Shown: one piece after another, positions 28,022 through 36,709 of the stretch
Numbering within the stretch: position 1 is the first letter of the stretch
How the letters are laid out: every line of letters starts with the position of its first letter
Source: DAHUYF01 sp035623985
GTDB lineage: Bacteria > Pseudomonadota > Alphaproteobacteria > ATCC43930 > CGMCC-115725
NCBI GenBank assembly: GCA_035623985.1
Contig: DASPSJ010000089.1
Location: 1-64,000, forward strand
Direction: 5' to 3'
Length of the DNA stretch: 64,000 bases
Program-made: the position numbers and the translations under genes
The notes under the pieces: model-generated
The model's database searches: none
What the model was told of the DNA's origin: nothing
The model's input: only the letters and a program-made list of their open reading frames with translations

Positions 28022-28860
28022 GCGCTCGCGCCGACGTCCCGTGCCTGGCGCTCATAGTGCCGATAGTACTTATCGGTGACCAGATCGGTCTTCACCACGA
28101 CGCAGACATCGGTGGTGTTGAACTGGTGGTCGATCACCGCGCCGTCGCCGACGAAGCCGCCCAGGCGCAGATAGCCCTTGATCAGCGGCGGCAGGTCGGC
28201 AAGCGCGCGCGGCGGGTCGAGCGCGGCGGGGTCGAGCCGGCGCATATCGACATAGCGCTGCGGCAGCGCCCGCGGCCTCAGCGCCGGCGGCGCCAAATGG
28301 TGGTGGTAGAGATAGGCCAGCGGCACCGCGAGCGCGTCGGGGTCGGTGCCGGGCAGGCTGGCGCAGCCGAACATCAGCGCGATGTCGTAATGGAAGACAT
28401 AGGCGGCAAGGCCGCGCCAGAGTAGCTGCATGGCCGACCGGCCGCGCGCCGAGGGGTCGACGCAGGAGCGGCCGAGCTCGAGGATCTCGCCGGGATAGGC
28501 CGTCACCTTGGCGATGTCGTATTCGGCGGCGGAATAGAACTCGCCGTGGCGCTCCGCCGCCGGCCGGCGGATCAGGCGGTAGGTCCCCACCACCGACGGG
28601 GCGGCGCCGCCGCGCGCGTGATCGATCACCAGAAGGTGGTCGCAGATGCCGTCGAAACCGTCGAAATCCCGCTGGCGGCGCGCCATCTCCGGCGACGGGA
28701 TCGCCCCCATCTCCTCGTAGAACACCCGATAGCGCAACGCCTGCGCCGCCTCGATATCGCCCGCCGTCTCCGCCAGCCGCACCTGCAGCGCGCCCGCGCG
28801 GACATCGACGATGGAAACCGGCCCGTCCGGGGCGATCGCCTCGCGCTGCTGCTCTATCAC
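28018..28860 (-). CDS. olsB: OlsB-like ornithine acyl-ACP N-acyltransferase (GNAT)
   Basis: The 280-residue protein belongs to the COG3176 acyltransferase group that includes OlsB, which transfers a 3-hydroxyacyl group from ACP to ornithine. ALRYRVFYEEMGA, DHLLVIDH, VVGTYRLIRR, ILELGRSCVDP and LMFGCASLPGTDP are family segments. GTG at 28860 gives the usual N-terminus; no strong ribosome site is seen. Coupled to a PlsC/OlsA-type gene. Substrate assignment is from family and context. Confidence 0.75.
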   Translation of the reverse strand: MIEQQREAIAPDGPVSIVDVRAGALQVRLAETAGDIEAAQALRYRVFYEEMGAIPSPEMARRQRDFDGFDGICDHLLVIDHARGGAAPSVVGTYRLIRRPAAERHGEFYSAAEYDIAKVTAYPGEILELGRSCVDPSARGRSAMQLLWRGLAAYVFHYDIALMFGCASLPGTDPDALAVPLAYLYHHHLAPPALRPRALPQRYVDMRRLDPAALDPPRALADLPPLIKGYLRLGGFVGDGAVIDHQFNTTDVCVVVKTDLVTDKYYRHYERQARDVGASA

Positions 28861-28873
28861 GGCGCGCCCGCGG

Positions 28874-29299
28874 TCATTTGCGCTCGATCTTGCCGGCGAG
28901 CGGAACGGCGAACAGCTCGAGGCGGTGGCCGACCAGCTTGTAGCCCAGGCGCTCCGCCTCCTGGCGCTGCAGCTTCTCGATCTCCTCGTTGCGAAACTCG
29001 ATGACCCGTCCGGTCTGGACGTCGATGAGGTGGTCGTGATGGTCGGAGGTCGCCTCTTCATAGCGCGCACGGCCGTCGCCGAAATCGTGCCGCGCCAGGA
29101 TGTTGGCCTCCTCGAACAGGCGGACGGTGCGATAAACGGTGGCGATGCTGATCTTGGCGTCGATCTCGCTGGCGCGCCGGTGCACCGCCTCGACATCGGG
29201 ATGGTCGGCGGAATCGGAGAGCACGCGCGCTATGATGCGGCGCTGCTCCGTCATCTTCAGCCCCTTGTCGATGCAGAGTTGTTCAAGCCGGGAGGGCAT
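28874..29299 (-). CDS. fur: Ferric uptake regulator family protein (Fur/Mur type)
   Basis: The 141-residue Fur-family protein has a winged helix (GLKMTEQRRIIARVL, ISIATVYRTVRLFEE) and a metal site region HHDHLIDVQTGRVIEF. In alphaproteobacteria the orthologue often senses manganese (Mur) or iron. ATG at 29299 was preferred to GTG at 29305 because AGGTGGGG precedes it. It lies upstream of olsB and is separate from irr at 340-762. Confidence 0.9.
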   Translation of the reverse strand: MPSRLEQLCIDKGLKMTEQRRIIARVLSDSADHPDVEAVHRRASEIDAKISIATVYRTVRLFEEANILARHDFGDGRARYEEATSDHHDHLIDVQTGRVIEFRNEEIEKLQRQEAERLGYKLVGHRLELFAVPLAGKIERK

Positions 29300-29393
29300 C
29301 CCCACCTGTCACTTGCGCCATTGCCCCACCGCGCGAGTATAACCCAAAGGCAAGGGCGAGCCTATACGCCCCTCTTACCCGCAATACGAGAAG

Positions 29394-29813
29394 CTAGGCG
29401 GCGCTGTTTCTCTTTGCGCGGGTGCCCAGCCCGATCTCCTTGGCGAGCTTGCTGCGCTGGCGCGCGTAGTTGGGCGCCACCATGGGGTAGTCGGGCGGCA
29501 GGTTCCAGCGCTCGCGATATTCCTCGGGGGTCATGTTGTAGGCGGTCTTGAGGTGACGCTTCAGCATCTTCAGTTTCTTGCCGTCCTCGAGGCAGATGAT
29601 GTAGTCGGGATGGACCGATCGCTTGACGCCCACCGCCGGCGGCGGCCGCTCCGCCGATGATATCGAAGCGGTGCCGATGCCGGCCAAGGATTGATAAACC
29701 TGGTTGATGAGCTGCGGCAAATCGTTAATCGCCACAGTATTGTTTGACACATGAGCCGCGACAATTTCGGTTGTCAATGCGAGCAGGTCGTTTGAATTGG
29801 CCATCTCAGTCAT
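29394..29813 (-). CDS. mucR: MucR/Ros-family transcriptional regulator
   Basis: The 139-residue protein matches the Ros/MucR family of H-NS-like or zinc-finger regulators. The DNA-binding end ICLEDGKKLKMLKRHLKTAY keeps the first Cys and one His, but Asp replaces the second Cys and Tyr the last His, resembling family members that fold without zinc. NLPPDYPMVAPNYARQRS is the conserved C-terminal part. ATG at 29813 sits eight bases after AGAGGAAG. MucR proteins bind AT-rich promoters, including their own. Confidence 0.92.
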   Translation of the reverse strand: MTEMANSNDLLALTTEIVAAHVSNNTVAINDLPQLINQVYQSLAGIGTASISSAERPPPAVGVKRSVHPDYIICLEDGKKLKMLKRHLKTAYNMTPEEYRERWNLPPDYPMVAPNYARQRSKLAKEIGLGTRAKRNSAA

Positions 29814-30034
29814 TGCGTACACTTCCTCTGGAAGTCAGAGTCATCGATATATGGGCTTTGTTGGCGGGAAACAATGAGCATCGATATGACCAACAATTAA
29901 TTTTCTCGTGGAAAGAATGTTCCGAGGACCGAATACTAAATTTGCTTGAAAAATTATCTGCTGACTTGCTCCTTTATGGGGAGTGCCAAGTCGACATCTA
30001 GCGAAGACCTGGAAAGCTCCAAGTTGCCGCCGCC
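29814..30034. other. AT-rich intergenic region upstream of mucR
   Basis: This 221-base stretch is clearly richer in A and T than its surroundings (for example AATTAATTTTCTCGTGG and TTGAAAAATTATC). A short plus-strand frame crosses it into mucR but lacks a ribosome site or family similarity. It most likely holds the mucR promoter and self-binding sites; MucR prefers AT-rich DNA. Confidence 0.5.
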
Positions 30035-31168
30035 TCAAGGAAGCAGCGCACGACGCAAAATCAGGGCGTCGATTGTCCCGGCGCCGCGCCGGTAATAGCC
30101 GCGCCGCTGCCCGCTGAGCGCGAAGCCGCAGCTCTCATAGAGCCGCCGCGCCGCGGGGTTGTCGGCCGCCACCTCGAGCCCGACGCCGCGGGCGCCGGCG
30201 CTCCGGGCGCGCTCGAGGAGGTCGGCCAGCAGCGCGCGGGCGATGCCCTGGCGGCGTCGCTCGGGCGCCACCGCCAGGGTCAGGATCTCGGCATCGGCGG
30301 CCAGGATAAGGTCGAGGATGAAGCCCAGCGGCCGGCGCTCCGCCGTGTCCTCGACGAGGTGCCCGCTCGCCCCGGCCATCGCCAGCAGCTCGCTCAGCGC
30401 CTTCACGTCCCAGCGCTCCTCGGGAAAGCACAGGGCGTGAAGCTCCGCCAGGGCCGGCAGGTCGGCGGCCTGCACCGGCCGCACCTGCCGGCTCGCGGCC
30501 TTGGCGCGCGGCGCCGTGGTGTCGGGAGGGCGCAGATAAAGCGGCCGTGGCGGCGGCGGCCGCATCCCCGGCCGCCACCGCGCGGCGGCAAGCCGCGCCA
30601 CGTCCGCGGCGTCCGCCAGGCCCGAGCCGCCGGCGAGCAGCACCTCGCATCCGCCGGCAATGAGCCGCGCCAGCGCCGGCGCGGCATCGCCGGCCAGCAG
30701 CAGAGGCACCGCCGGAAGCCAGGCCGGAACATCTTCCGGCGCCACCAGGGCGCCTTCGCCCAAGGGCGCTTCGCCCGCGAAAGCCTGCAGGTAGAATTCC
30801 CGGCGCTTGCTGTCGAGCGCCACCACCAGCGTCCGTCCGGCCATGCTCGCCGGCGCGGCCTGCGCCGCCACCGCGGCAAAGCTGCTGATCCCCAGCACCG
30901 GCACGCCGCTGGCGAGCGCCAAGCCGCGCGCGGCGGCGAGGCCGATGCGCAAGCCGGTGAAGGCGCCGGGACCGACGGTGACGGCGATGACATCGAGCGC
31001 CGCCACCGCCATCTCCGCCTCCTCCAGCACCGCGGCGATCATCGGCATCAACGTCTCGGCCTGGCCGCGCGCCATGGCGGCAAAACGCCGCGCGCTCAAC
31101 ACGCCGGCATGCAGCACGGCCGCCGAGCACGCCGCGCCCGCGGTGTCGAAAGCGAGAACGTTCACCAC
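30035..31168 (-). CDS. tsaB: TsaB-RimI fusion: tRNA t6A partner and ribosomal-protein acetyltransferase
   Basis: The 377-residue protein joins two enzymes. Residues 1 to about 210 are TsaB (LAFDTAGAACSAAVL, TVGPGAFTGLRIGLAAARGLA), the inactive ASKHA partner of TsaD in tRNA t6A37 synthesis. Residues about 228-377 are a RimI-type GNAT with VAPERRRQGIARALL (acetyl-CoA loop) and NPAARRLYESCGF. The two are separate adjacent genes in many bacteria; here no stop or start separates them. ATG at 31168. Confidence 0.92.
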   Translation of the reverse strand: MVNVLAFDTAGAACSAAVLHAGVLSARRFAAMARGQAETLMPMIAAVLEEAEMAVAALDVIAVTVGPGAFTGLRIGLAAARGLALASGVPVLGISSFAAVAAQAAPASMAGRTLVVALDSKRREFYLQAFAGEAPLGEGALVAPEDVPAWLPAVPLLLAGDAAPALARLIAGGCEVLLAGGSGLADAADVARLAAARWRPGMRPPPPRPLYLRPPDTTAPRAKAASRQVRPVQAADLPALAELHALCFPEERWDVKALSELLAMAGASGHLVEDTAERRPLGFILDLILAADAEILTLAVAPERRRQGIARALLADLLERARSAGARGVGLEVAADNPAARRLYESCGFALSGQRRGYYRRGAGTIDALILRRALLP

Positions 31169-31230
31169 GCTCGCCGCCCCCGCCGCCGCGTGCTAGGAGA
31201 AAGCCCCGTCCTCATCCGGTCCGGCCGCCC

Positions 31231-31782
31231 ATGTCGCTCGTCGAGATCACGCCCGAAAGCCATGACGTCGTCATTGCGCTGGCCTATGCCACGGCGCAGA
31301 ACCTGACGGGCAAGCCGGTCTACCGCCAGGCCCGGTGCTATCTCCATCCGGAAGCCGAAGCAAAGCTCCGCCGCGCCGTCGCCCTGGCGCGACCCTTGGG
31401 GCTGCGGCTCAAGCTCTTCGACGCCTTCCGCCCCTCGCAAGCGCAGTGGCTGTTGTGGAACGCCTGTCCCAACCCCGACTTCCTCGCCGATCCCCAGCGC
31501 GGCTCGCCGCATTCGCGCGGCGTCGCCGTCGATCTCGGCCTGATCGACGCCGCCGGGACGGAGCTCGAGATGGGAACGCCCTTCGACGCCTTCACCCCGC
31601 TCTCGCACCACGCCAATACCGAGGTCCCGGTCGCGGCGCAGCGGAACCGTTTTCTGTTGCTCGGCCTGATGAGCGCGGCGGGGTGGGATTTCTACGGCAA
31701 TGAGTGGTGGCATTACCAACTCTTCAATTCCCGGCAATATCCGGTGCTGGGCGATGGGGACGCGCCGGCGCCGATGATGTAG
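31231..31782 (+). CDS. ddpX: D-alanyl-D-alanine dipeptidase (VanX/DdpX family)
   Basis: The 183-residue zinc dipeptidase has SPHSRGVAVDLG with ligands His94 and Asp101, NEWWHYQ with Glu158 and His161, and Arg67 in DAFRPSQ. The family hydrolyses D-Ala-D-Ala. No signal peptide is visible, so it is a cytoplasmic VanX type, probably for recycling of cell-wall dipeptide. No vanH or vanA-like ligase is nearby, so glycopeptide resistance is unlikely. Confidence 0.9.
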   Translation: MSLVEITPESHDVVIALAYATAQNLTGKPVYRQARCYLHPEAEAKLRRAVALARPLGLRLKLFDAFRPSQAQWLLWNACPNPDFLADPQRGSPHSRGVAVDLGLIDAAGTELEMGTPFDAFTPLSHHANTEVPVAAQRNRFLLLGLMSAAGWDFYGNEWWHYQLFNSRQYPVLGDGDAPAPMM

Positions 31783-31835
31783 CGGCCGGCGCGGCGCAAT
31801 CCTATAGTGGCGCCGGCCGACAAGGGAGAGCGAGG

Positions 31836-32477
31836 GTGTACCTGCCCGCCTATTTCCGCGAGGACCGCGTCGAGGTGCTGCACCAGGCGATCCGGCAGAT
31901 CGCGCTCGGCACGCTCGTCAGCCTGGGCGAGGACGGGCTTTGCGCCAGCCATGCGCCGATGCTGGTCGAGGCCGAGCCCGCGCCCTTCGGCACGCTCACC
32001 GGCCACATCGCCCGCGCCAATCCGCAATGGCGCAGCCTGAAGCCCGAGGTCGACGCGCTCGCCATCTTCACCGGCCCCCACGCCTATGTCTCGCCCGGCT
32101 GGTATGCGACCAAGCCGCAGACCGGCAAGGTGGTGCCGACCTGGAATTACGTGGCGGTGCATGCCGCGGGCAAGCTGCGTTTCTTCGACGACGCCGAACG
32201 GTTGCGCGGCATCGTCACGCGGCTCACCGACACCCATGAGCAGCGCCGTGCCGAGCCCTGGAAAGTGACCGACGCGCCGGCGGATTTCGTCGCCGGGATG
32301 CTGAAGGCGATCGTCGGCTTCGAGCTCGCCATCGTCAGGCTCGAGGGCAAATGGAAGATGAGCCAGAACCGCCCGGCCGAGGACCATCCCGGCATCGCCG
32401 CGGGCCTTGCCGGCGAGGGCGGCGCGCCCGAAGTGGCGGCGATCGTGACCGCGGCCACCCGATCCGAGCGGCGCTGA
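31836..32477 (+). CDS. paiB: PaiB-type FMN-binding negative transcriptional regulator
   Basis: The 213-residue protein starts YLPAYFRED, the PaiB/COG2808 signature, and includes GHIARANPQWRSL, YVSPGWYATKPQTGKVVPTWNY and KWKMSQNR. The fold is a split-barrel flavin/pyridoxamine oxidase-like domain. In Bacillus PaiB affects sporulation and protease genes; here the function is unproven. GTG at 31836 follows an AGGGAGAGCGAGG stretch. Confidence 0.9.
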   Translation: MYLPAYFREDRVEVLHQAIRQIALGTLVSLGEDGLCASHAPMLVEAEPAPFGTLTGHIARANPQWRSLKPEVDALAIFTGPHAYVSPGWYATKPQTGKVVPTWNYVAVHAAGKLRFFDDAERLRGIVTRLTDTHEQRRAEPWKVTDAPADFVAGMLKAIVGFELAIVRLEGKWKMSQNRPAEDHPGIAAGLAGEGGAPEVAAIVTAATRSERR

Positions 32478-32492
32478 CCCGCGCGCGCGTCC

Positions 32493-33038
32493 TCAGATGG
32501 CGCGCACCTCGACCACTTCCGGCACGTAGTGGCGCAGCATGTTCTCGATGCCGGCCTTGAGCGTCGCGGTCGAGCTTGGGCAGCCCGAGCACGAGCCTTG
32601 CATGTAGAGATAGACGACGCCGCCCTCGTAGCTGTGGAAGATGATGTCGCCGCCGTCCTGCGCCACCGCCGGGCGGACGCGCGTTTCGAGCAGCTCCTTG
32701 ATCTGCTGCACGATCTCGTCGCCTTCCTCCTCCTCGGCCGCGGCCTCGTCGGTCTCCAGAATCACCGGCTCGCCGGAGGTGAAATGCTCCATGATGGCGC
32801 CGAGCACCGAAGGCTTGAGCTGATACCAATCGGCCGCGTCGTGCTTGCTGACGGTGATGAAATCGGCGCCCAGGAAGATGCCGGTCACCCCCGGCAGCGC
32901 CAACAGCCGTTGCGCCAGCGGCGAGCGCGCGGCGGCGGCGGGATCGGTGAAATTGGCGGTGCCTTGCTCCATCACCAGGCATCCCGGCAGGAATTTGAGC
33001 GTGGCGGGATTGGGGGTCGTCTCGGTCTGGATGAACAT
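32493..33038 (-). CDS. nfuA: Fe-S cluster carrier NfuA-type protein
   Basis: The 181-residue protein has the N-terminal Nfu domain (FIQTETTPNPATLKFLPG) and the C-terminal NifU-like domain with GSCSGCPSS (CxxC) that binds a [4Fe-4S] cluster for transfer. An acidic linker (EAAAEEEEGDE) joins them. ATG at 33038. It converges with paiB. Confidence 0.95.
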   Translation of the reverse strand: MFIQTETTPNPATLKFLPGCLVMEQGTANFTDPAAAARSPLAQRLLALPGVTGIFLGADFITVSKHDAADWYQLKPSVLGAIMEHFTSGEPVILETDEAAAEEEEGDEIVQQIKELLETRVRPAVAQDGGDIIFHSYEGGVVYLYMQGSCSGCPSSTATLKAGIENMLRHYVPEVVEVRAI

Positions 33039-33170
33039 GTCGTCCTCTGGCCCTGAGGCGGTCGGTTGCCGCTGTACCTTGGATCAAAGCCGGCCCAAGT
33101 CAACCCCTTTGCGAATAGGGTTAAGGCAAGCGCGCTCGTCCCGGCCAGCGACGACGCCTGCGGCGTCGCG

Positions 33171-33650
33171 CTAGCTCAGCACCGCGATCTGGGCGTCGGT
33201 GAGGCTGCCGGGGACGACGGTGATCGGCACGCGCATCTTGCCCGACATCTTGCCGACGAGATGCGTCACCAGCGGCCCCGGCCCTTCGGCACCGGTGCCG
33301 GCGGCAAGCACCAGGATCGAGATGCTGGGCTCCTCCTCGAGCAGCGCCAGCAGCTCGTCGCGCCGCCTTCCTTCGCGGATATAGATGATGGGCAGGCCGC
33401 CGCAGAGATCGGCGATCTCGCTCGAGAGCTTCTGGAGCAGCGTCTCCGCCTCCTCGCGCCGCTCCTCGCGCATCAGGCTCTCGACCGCGATCCATTGCTG
33501 GAGGTCGGAAGGCTCGATGACGTAGAGCAGCGCCACCTTGCCGCCGGTATGGCGCGCGCGCAGCGCCGCATAGCGCAAGGCGACGCGCATCTCCTCGGTG
33601 TCGTCGACCACCACCAGGAAGATGCGCGGCTGGCTGGACGGATCGCTCAT
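33171..33650 (-). CDS. Universal stress protein family protein
   Basis: The 159-residue protein begins IFLVVVDDTEEMRVALRYAA and contains LLYVIEPSD and ISILVLAAGTG, the Usp alpha/beta fold with a partly kept nucleotide-binding region. Length is normal. This version is commonly near nfuA in alphaproteobacteria. Exact trigger unknown. Confidence 0.85.
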   Translation of the reverse strand: MSDPSSQPRIFLVVVDDTEEMRVALRYAALRARHTGGKVALLYVIEPSDLQQWIAVESLMREERREEAETLLQKLSSEIADLCGGLPIIYIREGRRRDELLALLEEEPSISILVLAAGTGAEGPGPLVTHLVGKMSGKMRVPITVVPGSLTDAQIAVLS

Positions 33651-33668
33651 CGCAAGCCTCCTTACACG

Positions 33669-34406
33669 CTAGGCGTGGCGGAACGGCAGGCTGGACAGCC
33701 AGCCCGCCAACGCCGCGCCGATCACCGCGAGCACGCCATAGATCAAGGCGCGGCGCCGGGCGAAATCGTTGACCACGGCGTCGACCCCCGCCTGCGAGAT
33801 GTAGAGGGGCGAGGTCTGGCCGCCCACCACCCGCCCCTCCCGCACCAGGAAGATCTGCACGGTGTAGTTGCCGGTCGGCACGTTGGCGGGGAAGCCCAGC
33901 GCGAGATGGAAGAGCGCGCCGCTGAAGAAGTTGAAGCCGCCCACCGCATCGACATAGAGCGCTTCCTGCCGGCGCTCGCGGACGAGCGCGGCGCGGAAGT
34001 CGGCGACCTCCTCCGGCGAGCGTTTCTTCTCCACGGCGTCGAAGCGCAGATTGGCGAGGCCGATATCGTGAAGCGCGCGCGCCGCGGCCGGCATGACGTC
34101 GTCGAGCGGGCGGGTGCTGTAGACGGCGTAATAGCTGGGAACGCCGGTGAAGGTCACCTGCCGCGTGTTCACCCAGATGCCGGCGACCTTGCTCTTGCGG
34201 CGCACCACGGCGTCGCGGTTGGGGCCGCGCACGACGACGATGACGTCGCCGGGCCCGTCGGTGGCGCCGAACAGCACGACGTTGGCGCCGGTGAAGCCGG
34301 TGGTGATGGCGACGAAGTGGCTGGTGAGGTCGGCGACGAGCGGCTCGGCGGCGCGCGCCGGCGGCAGCCACAGCAGCAGCAGCAGGAGCGGGAGCGCGTG
34401 CCTCAT
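33669..34406 (-). CDS. TIGR02186-family exported membrane protein
   Basis: The 245-residue protein starts with a signal peptide (LPLLLLLLWLPPARAAE), has a beta-rich periplasmic part (FTGANVVLFGATDGPGDVIV, NFFSGALFHLALGFP) and one C-terminal membrane helix (IYGVLAVIGAALAGWL). This family occurs next to TauE/SafE exporters, with which it overlaps by four bases (ATGA). A periplasmic partner of the exporter is inferred. Confidence 0.8.
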   Translation of the reverse strand: MRHALPLLLLLLWLPPARAAEPLVADLTSHFVAITTGFTGANVVLFGATDGPGDVIVVVRGPNRDAVVRRKSKVAGIWVNTRQVTFTGVPSYYAVYSTRPLDDVMPAAARALHDIGLANLRFDAVEKKRSPEEVADFRAALVRERRQEALYVDAVGGFNFFSGALFHLALGFPANVPTGNYTVQIFLVREGRVVGGQTSPLYISQAGVDAVVNDFARRRALIYGVLAVIGAALAGWLSSLPFRHA

Positions 34407-35320
34407 TGGCCGATCGTCTCCAGGCTGTAGAGGTCGTCCGGCCGCACCGTCAGGTCGAAGGCGAGCTTTGCCGCCACGGCGAGCACCAGGATCGCCAGCA
34501 GAGCGCGGAGCTGCTCGCCGCGCAATTGCGTGCCGAAGCGCGTGCCGAGCTGCGCGCCGACGACGCCGCCCACCAGCAGCACCAGCGCCAGCACGGCGTC
34601 GACCGTGCCGTTCTCCACCGCCTGCAGGACGGTGACGCCGGCGGCGACGAAGATGATCTGGAAGAGCGAGGTGCCGGGCACCACCGCGGTCGGCATGCCG
34701 AGGATGTAGATCATCGCCGGCACCATGACGAAGCCGCCGCCCACCCCCATGACCGCCGACAGCACGCCGACGAAGAAGCCGAGCGCCAGCGGCAGCAAGG
34801 CGCTGATATAGAGCTTCGAACGGCGGAAGCGCATCTTGAAGGGCAGGCCGTGCAGCCAGATGTGCTGATGGAGCTTGCGCTGCCCGGCGCCCGGCCGGCG
34901 CAGGCGCAGCACGGCGCGCGTGCTTTCCACCAGCATCAGGACGCCGAGCGTGCCCAGGAGGATCGCGTAGGCGAGGCTGATGGCGATGTCGATCTGCCCC
35001 AGCCGGCGCAGCAGCGCAAAGAACCACACCCCCGCCGCGGAGCCGGCGAAGCCGCCGACGAGCAGGACGATGCCCATGTGGAAATCGATGTTGCCGCGCC
35101 GCCAATGGGCGAGCGCGCCCGAGACCGAGGCGCCGACGAGCTGGTTTGCCGAGGAGGCCACGGCGATGGCGTGCGGCACGCCGATGAAGATGAGGAGCGG
35201 CGTCAGCAAAAAGCCGCCGCCGACGCCGAACACGCCGGACAGGAACCCCACCACCCCGCCAAGCGCCAGCAGAACGAAAACGTCTTGCGAGATGGCGGCA
35301 ATGGGCAGGTAGATGTCCAT
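34403..35320 (-). CDS. TauE/SafE-family sulfite or organosulfur exporter
   Basis: The 305-residue protein has about eight membrane helices and two copies of the TauE signature (GFLSGVFGVGGGFLLTPLLI near 25-45 and GVLSAVMGVGGGFVMVPAMI near 185-205). The family exports sulfite, sulfoacetate or other anions. ATG at 35320. Coupled to the TIGR02186 gene. Specific substrate unknown. Confidence 0.9.
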   Translation of the reverse strand: MDIYLPIAAISQDVFVLLALGGVVGFLSGVFGVGGGFLLTPLLIFIGVPHAIAVASSANQLVGASVSGALAHWRRGNIDFHMGIVLLVGGFAGSAAGVWFFALLRRLGQIDIAISLAYAILLGTLGVLMLVESTRAVLRLRRPGAGQRKLHQHIWLHGLPFKMRFRRSKLYISALLPLALGFFVGVLSAVMGVGGGFVMVPAMIYILGMPTAVVPGTSLFQIIFVAAGVTVLQAVENGTVDAVLALVLLVGGVVGAQLGTRFGTQLRGEQLRALLAILVLAVAAKLAFDLTVRPDDLYSLETIGQ

Positions 35321-35325
35321 GGCGG

Positions 35326-35410
35326 GAAGTTGTCAGTCGTCAGTTATCAGTTTTCAGTATCGGGCGCCCGCGGCCATACTGACAACTGATAACTGACGAC
35401 TGACAACTTC
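35326..35410. repeat. Decamer-built palindrome, copy A
   Basis: Arms 35326-35352 and 35384-35410 are perfect 27-base inverted copies made of units such as CAGTCGTCAG and CAGTTATCAG. It fills the space between the divergent tauE and SDR genes. The same units make a second palindrome at 51251-51324. It may be a mobile palindromic element or a dual hairpin. Confidence 0.85.
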
Positions 35411-35423
35411 TGGGAGGCCCCCC

Positions 35424-36245
35424 ATGACCCGTCCCTTCGACTTCACCGGCAAGTCGGTCTTCGTCGCCGGCGGCAGCAGCGGCATCAATCTCGGCATCGC
35501 CGAGGCCTTCGCCGCCGCCGGCGCCAGCCTCGCCATCGCCAGCCGCTCGCAGGAGCGGGTCGACCGCGCCTGCGAGCAACTCCGCCGGCACGGCGGCAAG
35601 GTGCTGGGCAAAAGCGCCGATGTCCGCGACTTCGCCGCGATTTCAGCGGCGCTCGCCGCGGCGCACGACGCCTTCGGCGCGATCGACGTGCTGGTCTCGG
35701 GCGCGGCCGGCAACTTCCCGGCGCCGGCGCTCGGCATGTCGGCGAACGCCTTCAAGGTGGTGATCGACATCGATCTCATCGGCACCTTCAACGTGCTGCG
35801 CGCCGGCCACCCATATCTCAGGAAGCCCGGCGCCGCGGTGATCAACATCTCGGCGCCGCAATCCTTCAACCCGATGCCGCTGCAGGTCCATGCCTGCGCC
35901 GCCAAGGCGGGGGTCGACCAGGTGATGCGCGTGCTCGCCATGGAATGGGGCGGCGACGGCCTCCGCGTCAACTCGATCGCGCCGGGGCCGATCGAAGGCA
36001 CGGAGGGCTTCAAGCGGCTGTCCGGCAGCGCCGAGGTGCGGCAGAAGATGGAGAGCCGCATTCCGCTCCGCCGCTTCGGCACGCTCGCCGATTGCGCCGA
36101 TCTCGCCCTCTTCCTGGCCTCGCCGCTCGCCTCCTGGATCACCGGCGCGCTGATCCCCGTCGACGGCGGCTGGTCGCTTTATGGCGGCGGCCTCTCCTCG
36201 ACGCAGATGGCGCTGGAGGCGGGGGCGGTGCCGGGGCGGGGGTGA
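35424..36245 (+). CDS. SDR oxidoreductase, 2,4-dienoyl-CoA reductase-like
   Basis: The 273-residue Rossmann-fold protein has FVAGGSSGINLGIAEAFA (NADPH site) and LVSGAAGNFPAPA. The usual YxxxK is replaced by HACAAKAGVD, as in peroxisomal-type 2,4-dienoyl-CoA reductases, which also keep LAMEWGGDGLRVNSIAPGPI. It probably reduces dienoyl-CoA intermediates in fatty-acid oxidation. ATG at 35424 follows TGGGAGG. Confidence 0.85.
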   Translation: MTRPFDFTGKSVFVAGGSSGINLGIAEAFAAAGASLAIASRSQERVDRACEQLRRHGGKVLGKSADVRDFAAISAALAAAHDAFGAIDVLVSGAAGNFPAPALGMSANAFKVVIDIDLIGTFNVLRAGHPYLRKPGAAVINISAPQSFNPMPLQVHACAAKAGVDQVMRVLAMEWGGDGLRVNSIAPGPIEGTEGFKRLSGSAEVRQKMESRIPLRRFGTLADCADLALFLASPLASWITGALIPVDGGWSLYGGGLSSTQMALEAGAVPGRG

Positions 36246-36268
36246 GACCCCCTGCCGCCCGACGGCCT

Positions 36269-36709
36269 TCAGGAAGATCGAAGCGGATCGATCACTTCGA
36301 GAAAGGGGAAGCGGGTGAAATCGGTGTCCCGCGTGCAGATTCGTCCGATCCCGTGCTCGCGCATCAGGATGGCCGTGTGCGCGTCGTGCATCAGATTGCC
36401 GCCCAGGTGCGGCAACTCCGCGATCACTTCCGCCGCCACCTCGGCGTGTCGCTGGGTCGGGACGAGGAGGGCGAGGCCCGGCGAGGCGAGCAGCGCCGCG
36501 ACGAACCGCCAGGCGGCGGACACGGTCCACGGCCGCCGCATGACGCGCGGGTGGGTGGTCACGCGCAGGAATTCGTAGAGAACCGGCCAGGTGGTGAACC
36601 AGGCGCCGGTTCTTGCCCGCTGGCGCTCCAGCCATTGGCGGCAAGGCGCGTGAAAGGGCGAGTCCGCGTCGGCGGCATAGACAAGGACGTTCGTGTCGAC
36701 GGCGATCAC
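36269..36709 (-). CDS. vapC: VapC-type PIN-domain toxin ribonuclease
   Basis: The 146-residue PIN-domain protein begins VIAVDTNVLVYA (Asp4), has VLYEFLRVTTHP (Glu), HDAHTAILMREHG and CTRDTDF (Asp pair), the acidic set of VapC endoribonucleases. GTG at 36709 overlaps the vapB stop (GTGA) and follows GGAAGGA. The antitoxin precedes it, as normal. Confidence 0.9.
   Translation of the reverse strand: MIAVDTNVLVYAADADSPFHAPCRQWLERQRARTGAWFTTWPVLYEFLRVTTHPRVMRRPWTVSAAWRFVAALLASPGLALLVPTQRHAEVAAEVIAELPHLGGNLMHDAHTAILMREHGIGRICTRDTDFTRFPFLEVIDPLRSS

Noticed and set aside
25838..28057. Long plus-strand frame opposite miaB and plsC
   Set aside because: Antisense to two genes with clear catalytic motifs.
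29744..30001. 85-codon plus-strand frame in the mucR upstream region
   Set aside because: It overlaps the mucR start, has no ribosome site and no similarity; the AT-rich DNA fits a promoter better.
31231..31782. Glycopeptide-resistance vanX
   Set aside because: No vanH, vanA or vanRS-like genes nearby; a housekeeping D-Ala-D-Ala dipeptidase is more likely.
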